Notes: generated by a model not told the origin, from the letters alone. A stretch of DNA of 64,000 bases from Saccharibacillus endophyticus (GCF_013185185.1 NZ_JAAZWE010000004.1:342232-406231), one strand, 5' to 3'. Shown: positions 9,802 to 19,620, counted from the stretch's first letter. Program-made: numbers and translations.

Positions 9802-11856
9802 TCAGAATTTAAATCGGCGCATAATCGCGTTCAAGCGGTCCGCGCTATCATTCGTTTTTTGCGCTTCTCCGGCGATTCCGTTCGCTTTGTCCACGACCGA
9901 AGCCGTTTTGTCCGCGATTTCTTCCGTGCCTTCCGCCGCCTCGTTGTTGGAGCCGGAGATTTCCTGGATCGCCTGCGCCAGGTTCTGCACGGACGCGCTC
10001 AACTGCTCGCTGGTCGAACTGAATTCGGACACCATGCGGTCCATGTAATTCGCATCGTTCAAATAAGCTTCGCCGGTTCGGTTCATCATGGCGTAATCTT
10101 CCATCACTTTGCCGGTCAACAGTTCGACAAGCCGCTGCGTAAATTGCTGAAGATTTCCTACCGATTCCGTGACGTTGCCGGTAATCGTCTGTATTTGTCC
10201 GACCGTGTTTTTGGAAGCGTCGGCCAGTTTGCGGATTTCGTCCGCGACGACCGCGAACCCTTTTCCCGCTTCGCCCGCTCTGGCGGCTTCGATCGACGCA
10301 TTGAGCGCAAGCAGGTTCGTCTGCTGGGTGATTTGCAGGATCGCTTCGCTGAGCGCTTTGATTTCATCAACCGATTTGGACTTTTCGAGCGCTTCGTCCA
10401 AGCCGGATTTCACTTCGTCGTAAGCGTCAGTCGTTTCCGTGATCGATCGTTCCAACGCGCTTTTCAAGTCTTCCGCACGCTTGCTGATGACGGCCGCTTC
10501 TTGCGCGCCTTCGTGGGCTCCCGCCGCGATCGAGCCGATCGCTTTTTCGAATTCGTTCGTGGACGCGTTGATCTGCTGCGCCGAAGCCGCCGTTTCTTCC
10601 ATGCCCGCCGACATATTTTGCGTCGTCGCCGATACGTCCTGCAATTCCCGATCGATCTCGGCAAACATGGCGCTCGCGGCGGCAGCCGATTCTTTGAGGT
10701 AAGCCGACTCTTGATTGACCGACCGGATGATTTGCTTGGTGTGTTCCTGCATGTTGTTCATCGAACGGATCAACATGCCCGTTTCGTCCGATTTTTTTCC
10801 GTAGCTTTCCGGCAGTTCCCGGGAAAAGTCGCCCTCCGCCATCGCTTCCAATTGACCGGACGCCGCGCGGATCGGACGCACGATGTTTCGCACGACCAGG
10901 AACAATACGGTCAACGCGGCCAACAGGGCAGCGACGGTTATCGCGGCCATGGTCGTCAAAATGCCGTACAATTCGTTCATGTAACTGCTGACCGGCAAAA
11001 AGGTGACGACATTCAGCTTCAATACGTCGTTTTTGGTGAACGAAGCCAAATAGCGCACGTCGTCGATCGTCACGTAGCCGTTCCCGTTTTGAGCCGTCGC
11101 GATCTGCTGCAGCCCTTTTTCGTTTTGAAGCCGGGTAAAATCGGTTTTGAGCACCTGATCGGCGTCCATCGAAGCGATAACCATTCCTTTTTCGTCCGTG
11201 ACGACGGTAGAGATCACCTGATCGTCTTCTTTTTCGGTCACGCCGCTCAGCAGTGCGTTGATATCGATCGGAAGCGCGAACACGCTCAATATTTTACCGC
11301 TCGCAGGATCTTTGACAGGCGCGGCGATCGCGATCGCGGGACGCCCGGATACCGGGGAAGTCTGCAAATCTCCGATAACCGGATTGCCGCTGTCGAGCAC
11401 CGGTTTGTACCACGGAGAAGTCGAAAACATGTCCGCGCCTACGGAAACGCCCGATAAACCGTCCACGTACACCTTGTCGTCATGCGTGAAAAAGATATTC
11501 TCGTACAGCCCGCCGGCATCGTCCAGCTTTTGTTTGAGGCTGTTTTGGATACGTTCATAATCCGACGCGTCAGCCGTGCCCGTTCGGTCAAGCTGCCGGA
11601 AAAAATCGACGTTAAAGATTTCTTTCGCGATCGAATCGGCGACGTTTTGCTGCGTCTCGATCGTTCGTTGAAGCTCGGTCGCTTTTTCGTCGGCCACGCG
11701 CGTCAACATATCTGTATTCAGCGATTCGTAAGATCCGATCGTCATGTAACCGATGGCGGTCACCGAAGCAAGCATGGACAACACGATGCATAAAGCGGTA
11801 ATAGACATGATCCGTACGAATAAGCTTTGGTTCAATCCGCGAAAATTTTTCATCAA
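9802..11856 (-). CDS. Methyl-accepting chemotaxis protein (dCache), paralogue
   Basis: 684 residues, collinear with the chemoreceptor at 7457-9505 through all domains: N-terminal helix, double-Cache sensor, second helix, HAMP, and signalling domain. The signalling tip is nearly identical between the two, while the sensor part and the segment between HAMP and tip differ more, which suggests different ligand tuning after duplication. The sensor keeps the [16 protein letters not shown] and WYKPVLDSG segments common to this Cache group. The start codon follows AAAGGAGCC. Transcription is probably independent of the downstream copy because a strong terminator separates them. Confidence 0.95.
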   Translation of the reverse strand: MMKNFRGLNQSLFVRIMSITALCIVLSMLASVTAIGYMTIGSYESLNTDMLTRVADEKATELQRTIETQQNVADSIAKEIFNVDFFRQLDRTGTADASDYERIQNSLKQKLDDAGGLYENIFFTHDDKVYVDGLSGVSVGADMFSTSPWYKPVLDSGNPVIGDLQTSPVSGRPAIAIAAPVKDPASGKILSVFALPIDINALLSGVTEKEDDQVISTVVTDEKGMVIASMDADQVLKTDFTRLQNEKGLQQIATAQNGNGYVTIDDVRYLASFTKNDVLKLNVVTFLPVSSYMNELYGILTTMAAITVAALLAALTVLFLVVRNIVRPIRAASGQLEAMAEGDFSRELPESYGKKSDETGMLIRSMNNMQEHTKQIIRSVNQESAYLKESAAAASAMFAEIDRELQDVSATTQNMSAGMEETAASAQQINASTNEFEKAIGSIAAGAHEGAQEAAVISKRAEDLKSALERSITETTDAYDEVKSGLDEALEKSKSVDEIKALSEAILQITQQTNLLALNASIEAARAGEAGKGFAVVADEIRKLADASKNTVGQIQTITGNVTESVGNLQQFTQRLVELLTGKVMEDYAMMNRTGEAYLNDANYMDRMVSEFSSTSEQLSASVQNLAQAIQEISGSNNEAAEGTEEIADKTASVVDKANGIAGEAQKTNDSADRLNAIMRRFKF

Positions 11857-12073
11857 AAGGCTCCTTTGCGACGTTTACGCAAACCGTGAATACGTCGATA
11901 AGCTTGTGTAGACGTCATGATGTGGAATTCGACATTCGTCGGTTCATCGGAAAAGAATGGGCTTGACCCTAAACCTCTGTATATGTTTCGACATTAAGAA
12001 CCGAAATTTGTATAGAAGGACTCCAATTTTATTCGTTTTCTATTTGATTTTTCGACATTTAATTGTTCGACAT

Positions 12074-12114
12074 GCAAAAAAGCCATTTTCCGCGGATCGA
12101 TGCGGAAAACGGCT
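12074..12114 (-). terminator. Terminator after the serine hydrolase gene
   Basis: A perfect 13-bp stem AGCCATTTTCCGC (12081-12093 with 12102-12114) is followed on the minus strand by TTTTTTGC; the plus strand side also has TCTTTTC, so it may act both ways. The rest of the 350-bp gap between 11857 and 12206 shows no coding signal; it must contain the promoter of the chemoreceptor gene. Confidence 0.85.
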
Positions 12115-12206
12115 TCTTTTCATGCAATTCTATGGTCGAGCAAAATTAGAGCTTCCGGGCGTTATGGATCGATTGGATTCTTTTATTTCCGCTCCGAAAA
12201 CAACCC

Positions 12207-14327
12207 TCATTTACTTCCCAACGTCACTTTCAACATGTCTCCGGCTGCTCCGCCGAACACGATCTTGCCGCCTTCCGGCAGGACCGCCGTGTTCGAACCC
12301 ATCGCGACCGACAGGCCGACAGGCGCGCCGTTGGCATCATAGACCGCGAAGCCCGCGCCTTCCGGCAGTTCTGCCGTCAACGTTTTGCCTGCCAGGCTCG
12401 CCGGAATATCGAACCAGCGCACGCTGCCCGAAGCGGGAATCGTCACGACGGAAGCATGCCCGGCGTAGATCGGCTGAATCGCGTCTTCGCTCACGTAAGT
12501 GCGGCCGTCGGCTTGCAGATATTCGATGCCGCCTTGGCGGGAGAAGTCCAGATCGAACGTGTCGCGTCCGTTCATGACCGGGATCTCGGCGACGTTGACC
12601 GCATGATCGGCATCAACGATTTTCGTACCGTTGGCGTAGCCGCCGCTCGCATCAAGCTTGATCGTTTTCGTCAGCACGGAAGGCGCGATGTAGAAGAGCG
12701 AGTTGATCTTCTCGTCCAGCGCGTAGTAAGCCTTGCCTTCGCGCTGTTTCCAGGCTTCCGCCGCCGAAGCTTCTACCGGATTCGCGTCCAGCTTCTGCAC
12801 TTCGTAAAAGGCCATCCGCGAGGTTCCGATCGACGGAAGCTCGATATCGCTGCTGATGCGCATATACGTATGGCCGTTCGTCTGCTCGTCGAATCCCAAG
12901 ACGGTGCGGCCGTCTTCGCTCGTGAACTCTCCGTCTCCGGTATACACGTAAGCCTGGGCCGGAATCATGTCGCTCATTAGAGCGGGCATTTTGATTTCCC
13001 CGTTCTCGATCTTGACGGTGCGCGTCTCGCCTACGGTTCCGTATAAGCCGCTGTATTTGTCCATGCTTGCCGGCATCGTTTGCTTGACCGGTTTTTGGAA
13101 CGTCTGTTCAGGCAAAATGTTCGTGATTTTCCCGGTCTGCTTCAGATACTCCAACAGGATGTCGGTTCCCGCCGTCGTGTTGAACACGGACGATCCGCCG
13201 GACGTGACGAACGCGATCGAAATATCGTGGTCGGGCAAAGTAATCAGCGCGGAATGGTACATGATCGTGTCTCCGCCTTTGGTTGCCGCGCGGATGTTGT
13301 AATCGCCGAACGGTTCGAGATCGACGGAATCCCAGCCCAGTCCGTAGCCGAACGCGTTTTTCGTATCCGGTACCCAGACGCCGTTACGGTACTCCGGCTG
13401 AAGCATGGCTTCCGCGGACGCTGCGGACAGCAGTTCGGGATGCTTGCCGCTCAGGACTTCGGAGAACAGCGTCATTTCTTCCGCAGTCGAGTAGACGCCG
13501 CCCGTACCGAGGATATTCGCGTTTTCCGGCAGCAGCGCGTTCGGAATGCCCGGCAGGCGGATCGGTTCGAGCTGGCTGCGGTCGAAGGTATCCAGCGGCG
13601 TTTTCGTGGAGGTCAGGCCGAGCGGTTCGCTGACGTTCTTTTGCAAATACTCGCTGTAGCCCATTCCGCTCACGCGTTCCACCAGCAGCTCCAGCAGTTG
13701 GAAGCCGTCGTTGGCGTATACGGAATATTCGCCCGGATCGGATTTGAGGCGCTGCTTGCCCAGGTTGCTCAGCAGTTGGTCGTAGTTCTGCGTGTCGTTG
13801 TCTCCGAGCAGCATGCTGTTTTTGTAATGGGAACCGTACAAGCCGGCTGAGTGGTTCATCAGCATGCGCGGGGTGATCTGCTTGTAGCGTTCGTCGGCCA
13901 TTTTGAAATCGGGAATGTACGTCGTCAGCGGTTTGTCCATATCGATTTTGCCGTCGTCGACAAGCATCATCGTCGCGGCGGTCACGTACATTTTGCTGAC
14001 CGAGCCGATGCCGAACATGCTGCCCGCGTCGATGTTTTGCTTATTGCCGCTATCGTCCAGCGTCGTGCCGCCGGACAGCACCACTTTGCCGCCGTCGCGA
14101 ATCGCGTACTGCGCGCCGGTCACGCCGTAGTTCGCCATCAGCGCCTCGACCATTTCTTTCGCCTTAGCTTGCGCGGCGTTTTTTTGCTCGACTGTCTGCG
14201 TCAGGGTTGTCTGTCCGGTCTCCGTCTGACCCGACGCCTGTGCGCCTTCGGTTACCGGAAGTGCCAGGAGCAGCGCGAGAAGCGCGGCCGTACTTGTTTT
14301 TTTCCAAACGTTTATCGGTTGTGTCAT
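12207..14327 (-). CDS. Secreted serine hydrolase, class C beta-lactamase/PBP4* fold
   Basis: 706 residues. A signal peptide covers about residues 1-31 (hydrophobic core AALLALLLALPV). The catalytic domain holds the SxxK motif SVSK at residues 109-112 (nucleophile Ser109, base Lys112), a YxN motif YAN near residue 200, and a KGGDT segment where the third active-site motif belongs. The last 300 residues form a beta-rich extension, usual for large members of this family in Paenibacillaceae. Such proteins act as D-amino acid-releasing peptidases or esterases outside the membrane; the real substrate is unknown. It stands alone, with its own terminator, and converges on nothing. Confidence 0.9.
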   Translation of the reverse strand: MTQPINVWKKTSTAALLALLLALPVTEGAQASGQTETGQTTLTQTVEQKNAAQAKAKEMVEALMANYGVTGAQYAIRDGGKVVLSGGTTLDDSGNKQNIDAGSMFGIGSVSKMYVTAATMMLVDDGKIDMDKPLTTYIPDFKMADERYKQITPRMLMNHSAGLYGSHYKNSMLLGDNDTQNYDQLLSNLGKQRLKSDPGEYSVYANDGFQLLELLVERVSGMGYSEYLQKNVSEPLGLTSTKTPLDTFDRSQLEPIRLPGIPNALLPENANILGTGGVYSTAEEMTLFSEVLSGKHPELLSAASAEAMLQPEYRNGVWVPDTKNAFGYGLGWDSVDLEPFGDYNIRAATKGGDTIMYHSALITLPDHDISIAFVTSGGSSVFNTTAGTDILLEYLKQTGKITNILPEQTFQKPVKQTMPASMDKYSGLYGTVGETRTVKIENGEIKMPALMSDMIPAQAYVYTGDGEFTSEDGRTVLGFDEQTNGHTYMRISSDIELPSIGTSRMAFYEVQKLDANPVEASAAEAWKQREGKAYYALDEKINSLFYIAPSVLTKTIKLDASGGYANGTKIVDADHAVNVAEIPVMNGRDTFDLDFSRQGGIEYLQADGRTYVSEDAIQPIYAGHASVVTIPASGSVRWFDIPASLAGKTLTAELPEGAGFAVYDANGAPVGLSVAMGSNTAVLPEGGKIVFGGAAGDMLKVTLGSK

Positions 14328-14422
14328 GTTTATTCATCCTCTCGAAAAAGTGTTGGGTACCGTTTATCCATGCACAAAGCATACCGCACAAGCCTAAGCC
14401 GAACGGAAAAATGCCCCGAAAC

Positions 14423-14460
14423 GCAAAAAAAGATCCCCGAACGGCAGGTTCGGAGACCTT
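14423..14460 (-). terminator. Terminator of the two-component operon
   Basis: A 12-bp stem with two G-T pairs and loop CTGCC lies directly after the kinase stop codon and is followed on the minus strand by TTTTTTT. Confidence 0.85.
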
Positions 14461-14462
14461 TT

Positions 14463-15761
14463 TCATTGGGGAAACGGAAGCATGACCATATTATCGAACG
14501 TCAGGTTTTCCGTCGCGATGGTCATATGGCCGCCGTACTTTTCGCAAATCCGCTCGATATTCGTCAATCCGAAACCGTGCTCGTCGGGATTCGTTTTGCG
14601 GCTGCGCAGATCCGTCACCTCGCGCTCCGTCCGGTTGCGCACTCGGATGAACATCGCGGCTTCGCTGGAACGAATCTCGACCCGGATCAGCCGATCCTCC
14701 GCCTGCCGGACGATTTTCGACGCTTCGACCGCATTGTCCAACATATTCCCGAGCACGACGCATAGATCGTAACGCTCGATCGCAAGCTCCGGTTCGCGCA
14801 AACGCAGTTCCGTATCGATTCGAATGCCGTTCGCGCGTCCGACGTTGAGCGCATTGGTCACCAGCGCATCGACGACCAGATTGCCCGAATTCACCCGGAG
14901 GTACGCGTTGTCGATGCCTTTGAGCGTCGTGCGGATATGCTCGATCGCTTCTTCGCTTCGGCCGCGCTCGATATATTCCGCCACGACGAGCATATGCTTG
15001 TTCGTATCGTGGATGATGCGCTTGATCTCTTTGAAGCTGTGCACCGTTTTCTCGTAATTGGCGTCCTGGTAATCCATCTGATTTTGCAAACGGTCGTTCT
15101 GAAGCGTCAACTGGAAACGGGCGATCACGGTATCCATCATGTAGACGACCAGCACGTTCAGCACGATAAAACCGAAGATGGATAAGAAGTAATGGATGTT
15201 CTTCTCGCTGTATAAAGTAAACACGTTCACCAGATAAATGCTGATGATCGGTACCGAGAGGAACAGCAGCGAATAGCGCGACTCCAACGGAAAACGACGC
15301 TTTTTGACCACGAGGCGGATCACCTGAATCACCGCGAACATCATCGTGCACCCCAGCAGCATGGTCATCGCGAGCGACAAATCGTCGGGAATCTCGTCCG
15401 AAGGCATCCTCAAGCTGAACGGCTCGAGCGAAGGATGGATCAGATAGATGAGAATCAGGTTGATCAGCGTCAGCAAAACCGCGTACAAGATGGCGAACAT
15501 CAGCTTGAGCTTTTGCGAGACCCCATACCCCTGCGCGAACAGGAAAATGATCGATACGGCAAAAAAGGAAGACAGCAAATCCGGCAGCGCAATCGTCAAA
15601 TAAACGAAGATCAACGGCAGAAAAGCGGCGATCCAGTATCTTTTGCTGCGTTTGCTTTTCTCTTTTCCGAACACCGAATTGAAATAAAAGTTCACCTGAA
15701 CCGCCATGACCAGCGAAGTCCCGATGTTCAATGCGTACAAAGGCACCATGTCTTCCATCAT
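14463..15761 (-). CDS. Sensor histidine kinase, AgrC-like (GHKL type)
   Basis: 432 residues. About six membrane helices occupy residues 1-215. The cytoplasmic part has the phospho-acceptor region IIHDTNKHML, the N box LGNMLDNAVEAS and the G box GFGLTNIERI, all typical of the AgrC/CitA-type GHKL kinases that sense peptides through the membrane region. The ATG overlaps the stop of the LytTR regulator by four bases (ATGA), so both are one operon with the regulator first. No AgrD- or AgrB-like gene is seen nearby, so the signal source is unknown. Confidence 0.93.
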   Translation of the reverse strand: MMEDMVPLYALNIGTSLVMAVQVNFYFNSVFGKEKSKRSKRYWIAAFLPLIFVYLTIALPDLLSSFFAVSIIFLFAQGYGVSQKLKLMFAILYAVLLTLINLILIYLIHPSLEPFSLRMPSDEIPDDLSLAMTMLLGCTMMFAVIQVIRLVVKKRRFPLESRYSLLFLSVPIISIYLVNVFTLYSEKNIHYFLSIFGFIVLNVLVVYMMDTVIARFQLTLQNDRLQNQMDYQDANYEKTVHSFKEIKRIIHDTNKHMLVVAEYIERGRSEEAIEHIRTTLKGIDNAYLRVNSGNLVVDALVTNALNVGRANGIRIDTELRLREPELAIERYDLCVVLGNMLDNAVEASKIVRQAEDRLIRVEIRSSEAAMFIRVRNRTEREVTDLRSRKTNPDEHGFGLTNIERICEKYGGHMTIATENLTFDNMVMLPFPQ

Positions 15762-16498
15762 TCCATCCTCAGCACCATGAAGCGCGTGCAGGCATCCTTG
15801 ACTTCTTTGATCTTCGAACGTCCGATCGGCAGTTCGATTCCGTTCGACATGACGACGCGGCTGCCGGAAAATTTGTGGACATGCGACAGATTGACCAGTA
15901 CCGAACGATGAATTTGCAGGAAACGGCCTTCTTTCAACGCATCGGCATAACTCGAGATCAATCCTCGCCCGTCGTGTACGCCGCGCGTCGTCGTGATCTT
16001 CAGTCTATTTTTCACGGTAAGGCTGTTAGCCGCTTCGATCGCGATAATCTCGTCATGACGCAGCACCAGATCGCCTTCCGCGGATTTGACGATCAGGATT
16101 TCCTGCTCTTTTTCTTCGAAGTATCGGCATAGCCTTAGCATTTTCTCTTCAAAAACGATAGGGTCTACAGGCTTGAGCAGATACTGGAACGTCATGACGT
16201 CGAAGCTCTCCAGCATATACTCGGCGTAACTGGTCAGGAAAATGATTTGTTCGCTCAACCGCTTCTTCTCTCTTAATTGACGTGCCGTCTCGATTCCGGT
16301 CAGTCCGTTCATTTCGATATCAAGCACCCAAATATGAAAAGGTTCGCCTCCGTTCTCGTAGTGCGATAGCAGGGCTTCGCCGTCTTCGAATTCTTCCGGT
16401 TCAAAATCGATGCCGGTCTTGACCGACAAGTCGAGCAGCATGCGCCGAACGTCTGCCCGGCGCGGCTGCTCGTCGTCGCAAATGGCAATGCGGTACAT
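15758..16498 (-). CDS. LytTR-family response regulator
   Basis: 246 residues from the ATG at 16498, chosen because GGAGGG sits eight bases upstream and because the receiver domain starts at once (MYRIAICDDEQ); an in-frame ATG at 16654 would add 52 unrelated residues. The receiver domain (1-120) has the acidic pair DDE and the phospho-acceptor Asp in VLDIEMNGLTG. The LytTR DNA-binding domain (about 145-243) shows the typical FLQIHRSVLVNL segment. It pairs with the AgrC-like kinase downstream. LytTR regulators bind direct repeats near promoters; I could not pick a target here. Confidence 0.93.
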   Translation of the reverse strand: MYRIAICDDEQPRRADVRRMLLDLSVKTGIDFEPEEFEDGEALLSHYENGGEPFHIWVLDIEMNGLTGIETARQLREKKRLSEQIIFLTSYAEYMLESFDVMTFQYLLKPVDPIVFEEKMLRLCRYFEEKEQEILIVKSAEGDLVLRHDEIIAIEAANSLTVKNRLKITTTRGVHDGRGLISSYADALKEGRFLQIHRSVLVNLSHVHKFSGSRVVMSNGIELPIGRSKIKEVKDACTRFMVLRME

Positions 16499-16577
16499 AG
16501 TGGGCGTCCCTCCGTGATTTTTTCCTCTATTATATAGGTTACGGAAGGGATCGCCTATGTTGTCGTCCGTTCGTCGC

Positions 16578-17198
16578 TCAAAGTTCGGTTCGGATGTTCC
16601 ATTCCGGATAAATTTCGCGGACGCTGCGCAGCACTTGTTCGGCTTCTTCATCATTAGCGGCAGAGCCGATAATCAACAGTTCGCGCGGTTCTTTTTCTCC
16701 CATCCATACTTCTGTCGTCGAAGATAACAAAATCTGCTCGAAATCGTCATCGAAAAAAATCATCGCCGACTTCACGTATTCGAACGGATCACTGCTTGAA
16801 TAGCGTGTTTCGTAGTCGTAAATCACACCGCCCGTATTAAGATCGTCTTTTCGTTCGCTTAATACGGGACCTGTCATGGAATGGCGGCCGTCCGTCGTCC
16901 AGTTAAAGCCGTCGACCGTAATTTGCGTATCGAATTCCGGTTTGCGGAAAAGTTTACGGGATATTTTGCCCTGAACATGGATTACGGTCGGCTTGTTCGT
17001 GTACGTGGTCATGGATTCTTCGGAATCCTCCGGTGGATCATACGGATAAGGGGTATCGGCAATCGACACGATCGCCGGAATCTCTTTATTGATCGTTTTC
17101 GAAAACGGAAATTCCCATAGAAAAATCGCCAAGAAAAAAAGAACCATCAGTCCGATCGCGTAAGGTGTTTTGATCGCGTTTCCTCCTTCGTCTTGCAA
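16578..17198 (-). CDS. One-TM hypothetical protein
   Basis: 206 residues, not recognised. One membrane helix lies near the N-terminus (about 13-29, GLMVLFFLAIFLWEF), the rest is a predicted extracytoplasmic domain rich in beta-type sequence with YETRYSSSDPFEYVKSAM in the middle. A GGAGGAAA ribosome site precedes it. It ends 80 bp before the LytTR regulator starts, in the same direction, so it may be co-transcribed with the two-component pair, but no function follows from the sequence. Confidence 0.75.
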   Translation of the reverse strand: MQDEGGNAIKTPYAIGLMVLFFLAIFLWEFPFSKTINKEIPAIVSIADTPYPYDPPEDSEESMTTYTNKPTVIHVQGKISRKLFRKPEFDTQITVDGFNWTTDGRHSMTGPVLSERKDDLNTGGVIYDYETRYSSSDPFEYVKSAMIFFDDDFEQILLSSTTEVWMGEKEPRELLIIGSAANDEEAEQVLRSVREIYPEWNIRTEL

Positions 17199-17250
17199 AT
17201 TCTTATCTTGATTAAACGCTTCGTCTATTCTTTTCGTTATGCCGTTCGAC

Positions 17251-17280
17251 GAAAAGAACCCTTCGCTGCGGGGCGAAGGG
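17251..17280 (-). terminator. Terminator of the first transglutaminase gene
   Basis: An 8-bp GC-rich stem CCCTTCGC/GCGAAGGG is followed on the minus strand by TTCTTTTC, 47 bases after the stop codon. Confidence 0.8.
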
Positions 17281-17326
17281 GTTCATGAAGACGCTGATTG
17301 TTTTCGAATGCAATCGCCGTAAACGT

Positions 17327-18139
17327 TTAATAGACTTTCTGCACCGTATACTTGCTCGCTTCTTTGGAGAACGGGATACTTTTTCCGGCTTGCTTGTAAG
17401 CGGCGTCGACCGTCGCGTCCACGATCACCCACTTTCCGTTCAGATAAATCTCGTTCCAGGCATGGTATTCGGTGACGTAAGTCGTGCTGCCCATCACCAA
17501 TTTGGTCGGAATCCCGACGCTTCTCAGCATGACCGCCATCAAAGACGCGTAATCGTAACACATGCCTTTTCCCGAAGTCAGCGTATCGTCTGCATTGGGC
17601 AGATAGGCGATTCCGATTTCTTTATCCGCGTACTCGATATGGGTCGTCACATACTCGCGAATCGCCTGCGCCTTGTCTTTATCTGTCTTTTTGGCCGCCG
17701 TGAGCTTTGCAGCGAGTGCGGTCGCCTTTTTGGCTTTTTTCCAATCGACGTTCTGTACCGAGCCCAGAAAGACTTGATCGGCTTCGGAATCCGGAAGGTC
17801 TATCGAGGTCGTGCCCAGTTTTCGGTAAGCGGTGCCGCTTATGTTTTCCACCAACGTAATATCGTACGTACCGCCGCCGGATTGCAAAGGAAAGGTCTCG
17901 GATCTAAGCGCTGGATCGAGATCGTACGTATAGACCGTATTGCTTTTGACGATCATCAGCTTATGCCGCTTTTTCGAAGAACGAATATCGTAACCGATCG
18001 TCACGGTTCCCGCTTGCAAGGAAGAAATTTGAATAGGTAAAGCTTCCGTCGAAGCGTTTGCGGTCATTGCAACGGAAGTCGAACTCCAGCCTACCATCAA
18101 ACTAGAAGCTAAAGCCGTTTTCAGCATCCGCTTGTACAT
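17327..18139 (-). CDS. Secreted transglutaminase-like protein, riboswitch-controlled
   Basis: 270 residues from the ATG at 18139, which has AAAGGAG eight bases upstream; the longer open frame to 18214 only reads through the riboswitch. A signal peptide (about 1-37) precedes a beta-rich domain (about 40-130) and a transglutaminase core. The catalytic triad is visible: Cys in KGMCYDYASLM, His in EYHAWNEIY, Asp in VDATVDA. The fold acts on proteins as a crosslinker or as a cysteine protease; the target should be at the cell surface. A close paralogue lies upstream. A GEMM aptamer fills the leader, so expression should follow c-di-GMP. Confidence 0.9.
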   Translation of the reverse strand: MYKRMLKTALASSLMVGWSSTSVAMTANASTEALPIQISSLQAGTVTIGYDIRSSKKRHKLMIVKSNTVYTYDLDPALRSETFPLQSGGGTYDITLVENISGTAYRKLGTTSIDLPDSEADQVFLGSVQNVDWKKAKKATALAAKLTAAKKTDKDKAQAIREYVTTHIEYADKEIGIAYLPNADDTLTSGKGMCYDYASLMAVMLRSVGIPTKLVMGSTTYVTEYHAWNEIYLNGKWVIVDATVDAAYKQAGKSIPFSKEASKYTVQKVY

Positions 18140-18154
18140 GACATAAACTCCTTT

Positions 18155-18233
18155 CGATAGCTGGCTGCCACCCTTTCGGGAAAGGCCCTTTAGCTTTGCG
18201 TCCCTGTTTTTCAATCAGGTTTGCCTTTATCGG
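18155..18233 (-). promoter_or_regulatory. GEMM (c-di-GMP-I type) riboswitch A
   Basis: On the minus strand the class hallmarks appear in order: GGCAAACC, a P2 hairpin CCTG/CAGG, GGGACGCAAAGC, then GGCC, a P3 stem, and GGCAGCC. The ends CGATA and TATCG can pair as P1. The ribosome site CGAAAGGAG follows at once. The same CGAAAGG string occurs inside P3, so CCTTTC in the aptamer can pair either with P3 or with the ribosome site, which predicts translational control with ligand turning the gene on. Aptamer identity is firm, the mechanism is inference. Confidence 0.88.
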
Positions 18234-18329
18234 ATGTAGAGATCATGCGAGACGAAGTGTTGTTCTTACTATTTATAAAACAGAAAATCGCAGTCGTATT
18301 TCTATTTTATAGATATTTTTTAAAAAATA

Positions 18330-18361
18330 CCAAAAATAAAAACCCTATCCAAAAGATAGGG
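18330..18361 (-). terminator. Terminator of the second transglutaminase gene
   Basis: Stem CCCTATC/GATAGGG with loop TTTT-type and a long T-rich tail on the minus strand, 14 bases after the stop codon. Confidence 0.85.
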
Positions 18362-18374
18362 CTTGATTTTTCGC

Positions 18375-19193
18375 TTAGTATACTTTTTGTACGCTGTACT
18401 TGCTTGCGTCTTTAGCGAACGCGATGGTTTTGCCTGCGTTTTTGTAAGCTGCGTCAACCGTAGTATCCACAACCACCCATTTGCCGTCCAGGTAGATTTC
18501 GTTCCAAGCATGGTACTCTTTGACGTAAGTCGTGCTGCCCATCACCAATTTGGTCGGGATGCCGGAGCTTCTCAGCATAACGCCCATCAGGGAAGCATAA
18601 TCGTAGCAAATGCCGGTTTTGGAGATCAGCGTAGCGTCTGCCGAAGGCATATACACGTTGCCGACCGTTGCTGCCAACTTTGTATCGTATTTAACGGTCG
18701 ATACGACGTAGTCGTAGATCGCTTGTGCTTTTTCTTTGTCGGTTTTTTTGCCTGCTGTCAGTTTCGCTGCCAATGCTGTCGCTTTTTTAGCGTCTTTCCA
18801 GTTCACGTTTTGTACAGAGCCCAAGAACACGCTAGATTGGCTATCGGAGCTGAGTTCGACCGAAGACGAGCCGATTTTTTTGTAGCTTGTACCGCTTGTG
18901 TTTTCGAGCAGTGTCACTTCATATGAACCGGCGCCGGATTGCAGCGGGAAGCTTTCGCTTTTTTTCGCCGTGTTCAGGTCGTATGTGTATACCGTGCTTG
19001 CTTTGGCGATCATGACTTTAACTCGTTTGGAAGTGTTCGCGCTGTAGCTGACACCGATCGTTCCTTGACCCAGGGTCGAAGTGTCCAGCCAAGAAGAATC
19101 TATGGAAGAGGCGGAAGCCGGTGCAGCTACCGTAGGCAGTAAGCCGGCAGTCAAGCTAAATGCGAGTGTAAGTTTCAGGATCCATTTGCGCAT
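18375..19193 (-). CDS. Secreted transglutaminase-like protein, paralogue
   Basis: 272 residues. A signal peptide ends near residue 29 (PASASS). The mature part has the same two-part layout as the neighbour: a beta domain that ends in LELSSDSQ-like sequence, then a transglutaminase core with Cys in TGICYDYASLM, His in EYHAWNEIYL and Asp in VVDTTVDAAY. The pair is a tandem duplication, most alike in the catalytic core. The ribosome site AAAGGAG is eight bases before the ATG, placed right after riboswitch B. Likely role is processing or crosslinking a surface protein when c-di-GMP is high; the substrate is not known. Confidence 0.9.
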   Translation of the reverse strand: MRKWILKLTLAFSLTAGLLPTVAAPASASSIDSSWLDTSTLGQGTIGVSYSANTSKRVKVMIAKASTVYTYDLNTAKKSESFPLQSGAGSYEVTLLENTSGTSYKKIGSSSVELSSDSQSSVFLGSVQNVNWKDAKKATALAAKLTAGKKTDKEKAQAIYDYVVSTVKYDTKLAATVGNVYMPSADATLISKTGICYDYASLMGVMLRSSGIPTKLVMGSTTYVKEYHAWNEIYLDGKWVVVDTTVDAAYKNAGKTIAFAKDASKYSVQKVY

Positions 19194-19208
19194 GGATAAA
19201 ACTCCTTT

Positions 19209-19286
19209 CGGTGGCTGGCTGCCAACCCTTGCGGGTAAGGCCCTTTAGCTTTGCGTCCCTGCCTTTCGACAGGTTTGCCTTTATCG
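19209..19286 (-). promoter_or_regulatory. GEMM (c-di-GMP-I type) riboswitch B
   Basis: GGCAAACC, P2 hairpin CCTG-TCGAAAGG-CAGG, GGGACGCAAAGC, GGGCC and GGCAGCC are all present on the minus strand. The ribosome site CGAAAGGAG of the downstream gene follows directly, as in riboswitch A, so this copy most likely acts on translation. It is the second of two aptamers in this leader. Confidence 0.88.
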
Positions 19287-19342
19287 TTTTAGTCTTATCG
19301 TTAGATAGTGGGTTGCAGAGGAATAAAACAAGTGAATACACG

Positions 19343-19441
19343 AAAAAAGCCCTATCTTTCGGCGGCTGGCTGCCAACCCCCTGGGGGTAAGGCCCTATAG
19401 CTTTGCGTCCCTGTCTTTCAATCAGGTTTGCCATTATCGGT
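19343..19441 (-). promoter_or_regulatory. GEMM riboswitch C with candidate terminator output
   Basis: The aptamer (19360-19441) carries GGCAAACC, GGGACGCAAAGC, GGGCC and GGCAGCC. Instead of a ribosome site it is followed on the minus strand by GATAGGGC and six T. GCCTTA inside the aptamer's P3 can pair with TAGGGC, giving a terminator that excludes the folded aptamer. So C probably works by transcription and B, just downstream, by translation. The pairing is weak (six pairs, one G-T), hence inference. Confidence 0.8.
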
Positions 19442-19461
19442 GAAAAGCTTTTTCTAGTTAC

Positions 19462-19489
19462 ATAGTATCATGCAAAATCAATTTAGCAA
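19462..19489 (-). promoter_or_regulatory. Sigma-A-type promoter for the riboswitch C/B leader
   Basis: On the minus strand TTGCTA (19489-19484), a 16-base spacer, and TACTAT (19467-19462) preceded by TG, an extended -10. Transcription would start about 10 bases before riboswitch C. Confidence 0.6.
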
Positions 19490-19620
19490 GATTTTTTTTA
19501 CAATTTAATACTTTAGACCTGATACTATTTTCGCCCTTGATCAAACTGCTTTGAAACTCTGCTTCCTTTTAATATTATCGGCATGTCTTCCTCTATTTTT
19601 TATCACTCCGTACCTTCTTT

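Noticed and set aside
18140..18214. Longer N-terminus of the first transglutaminase (from 18214)
   Set aside because: It reads through the aptamer; the true ATG at 18139 has an AAAGGAG site and a signal peptide directly after.
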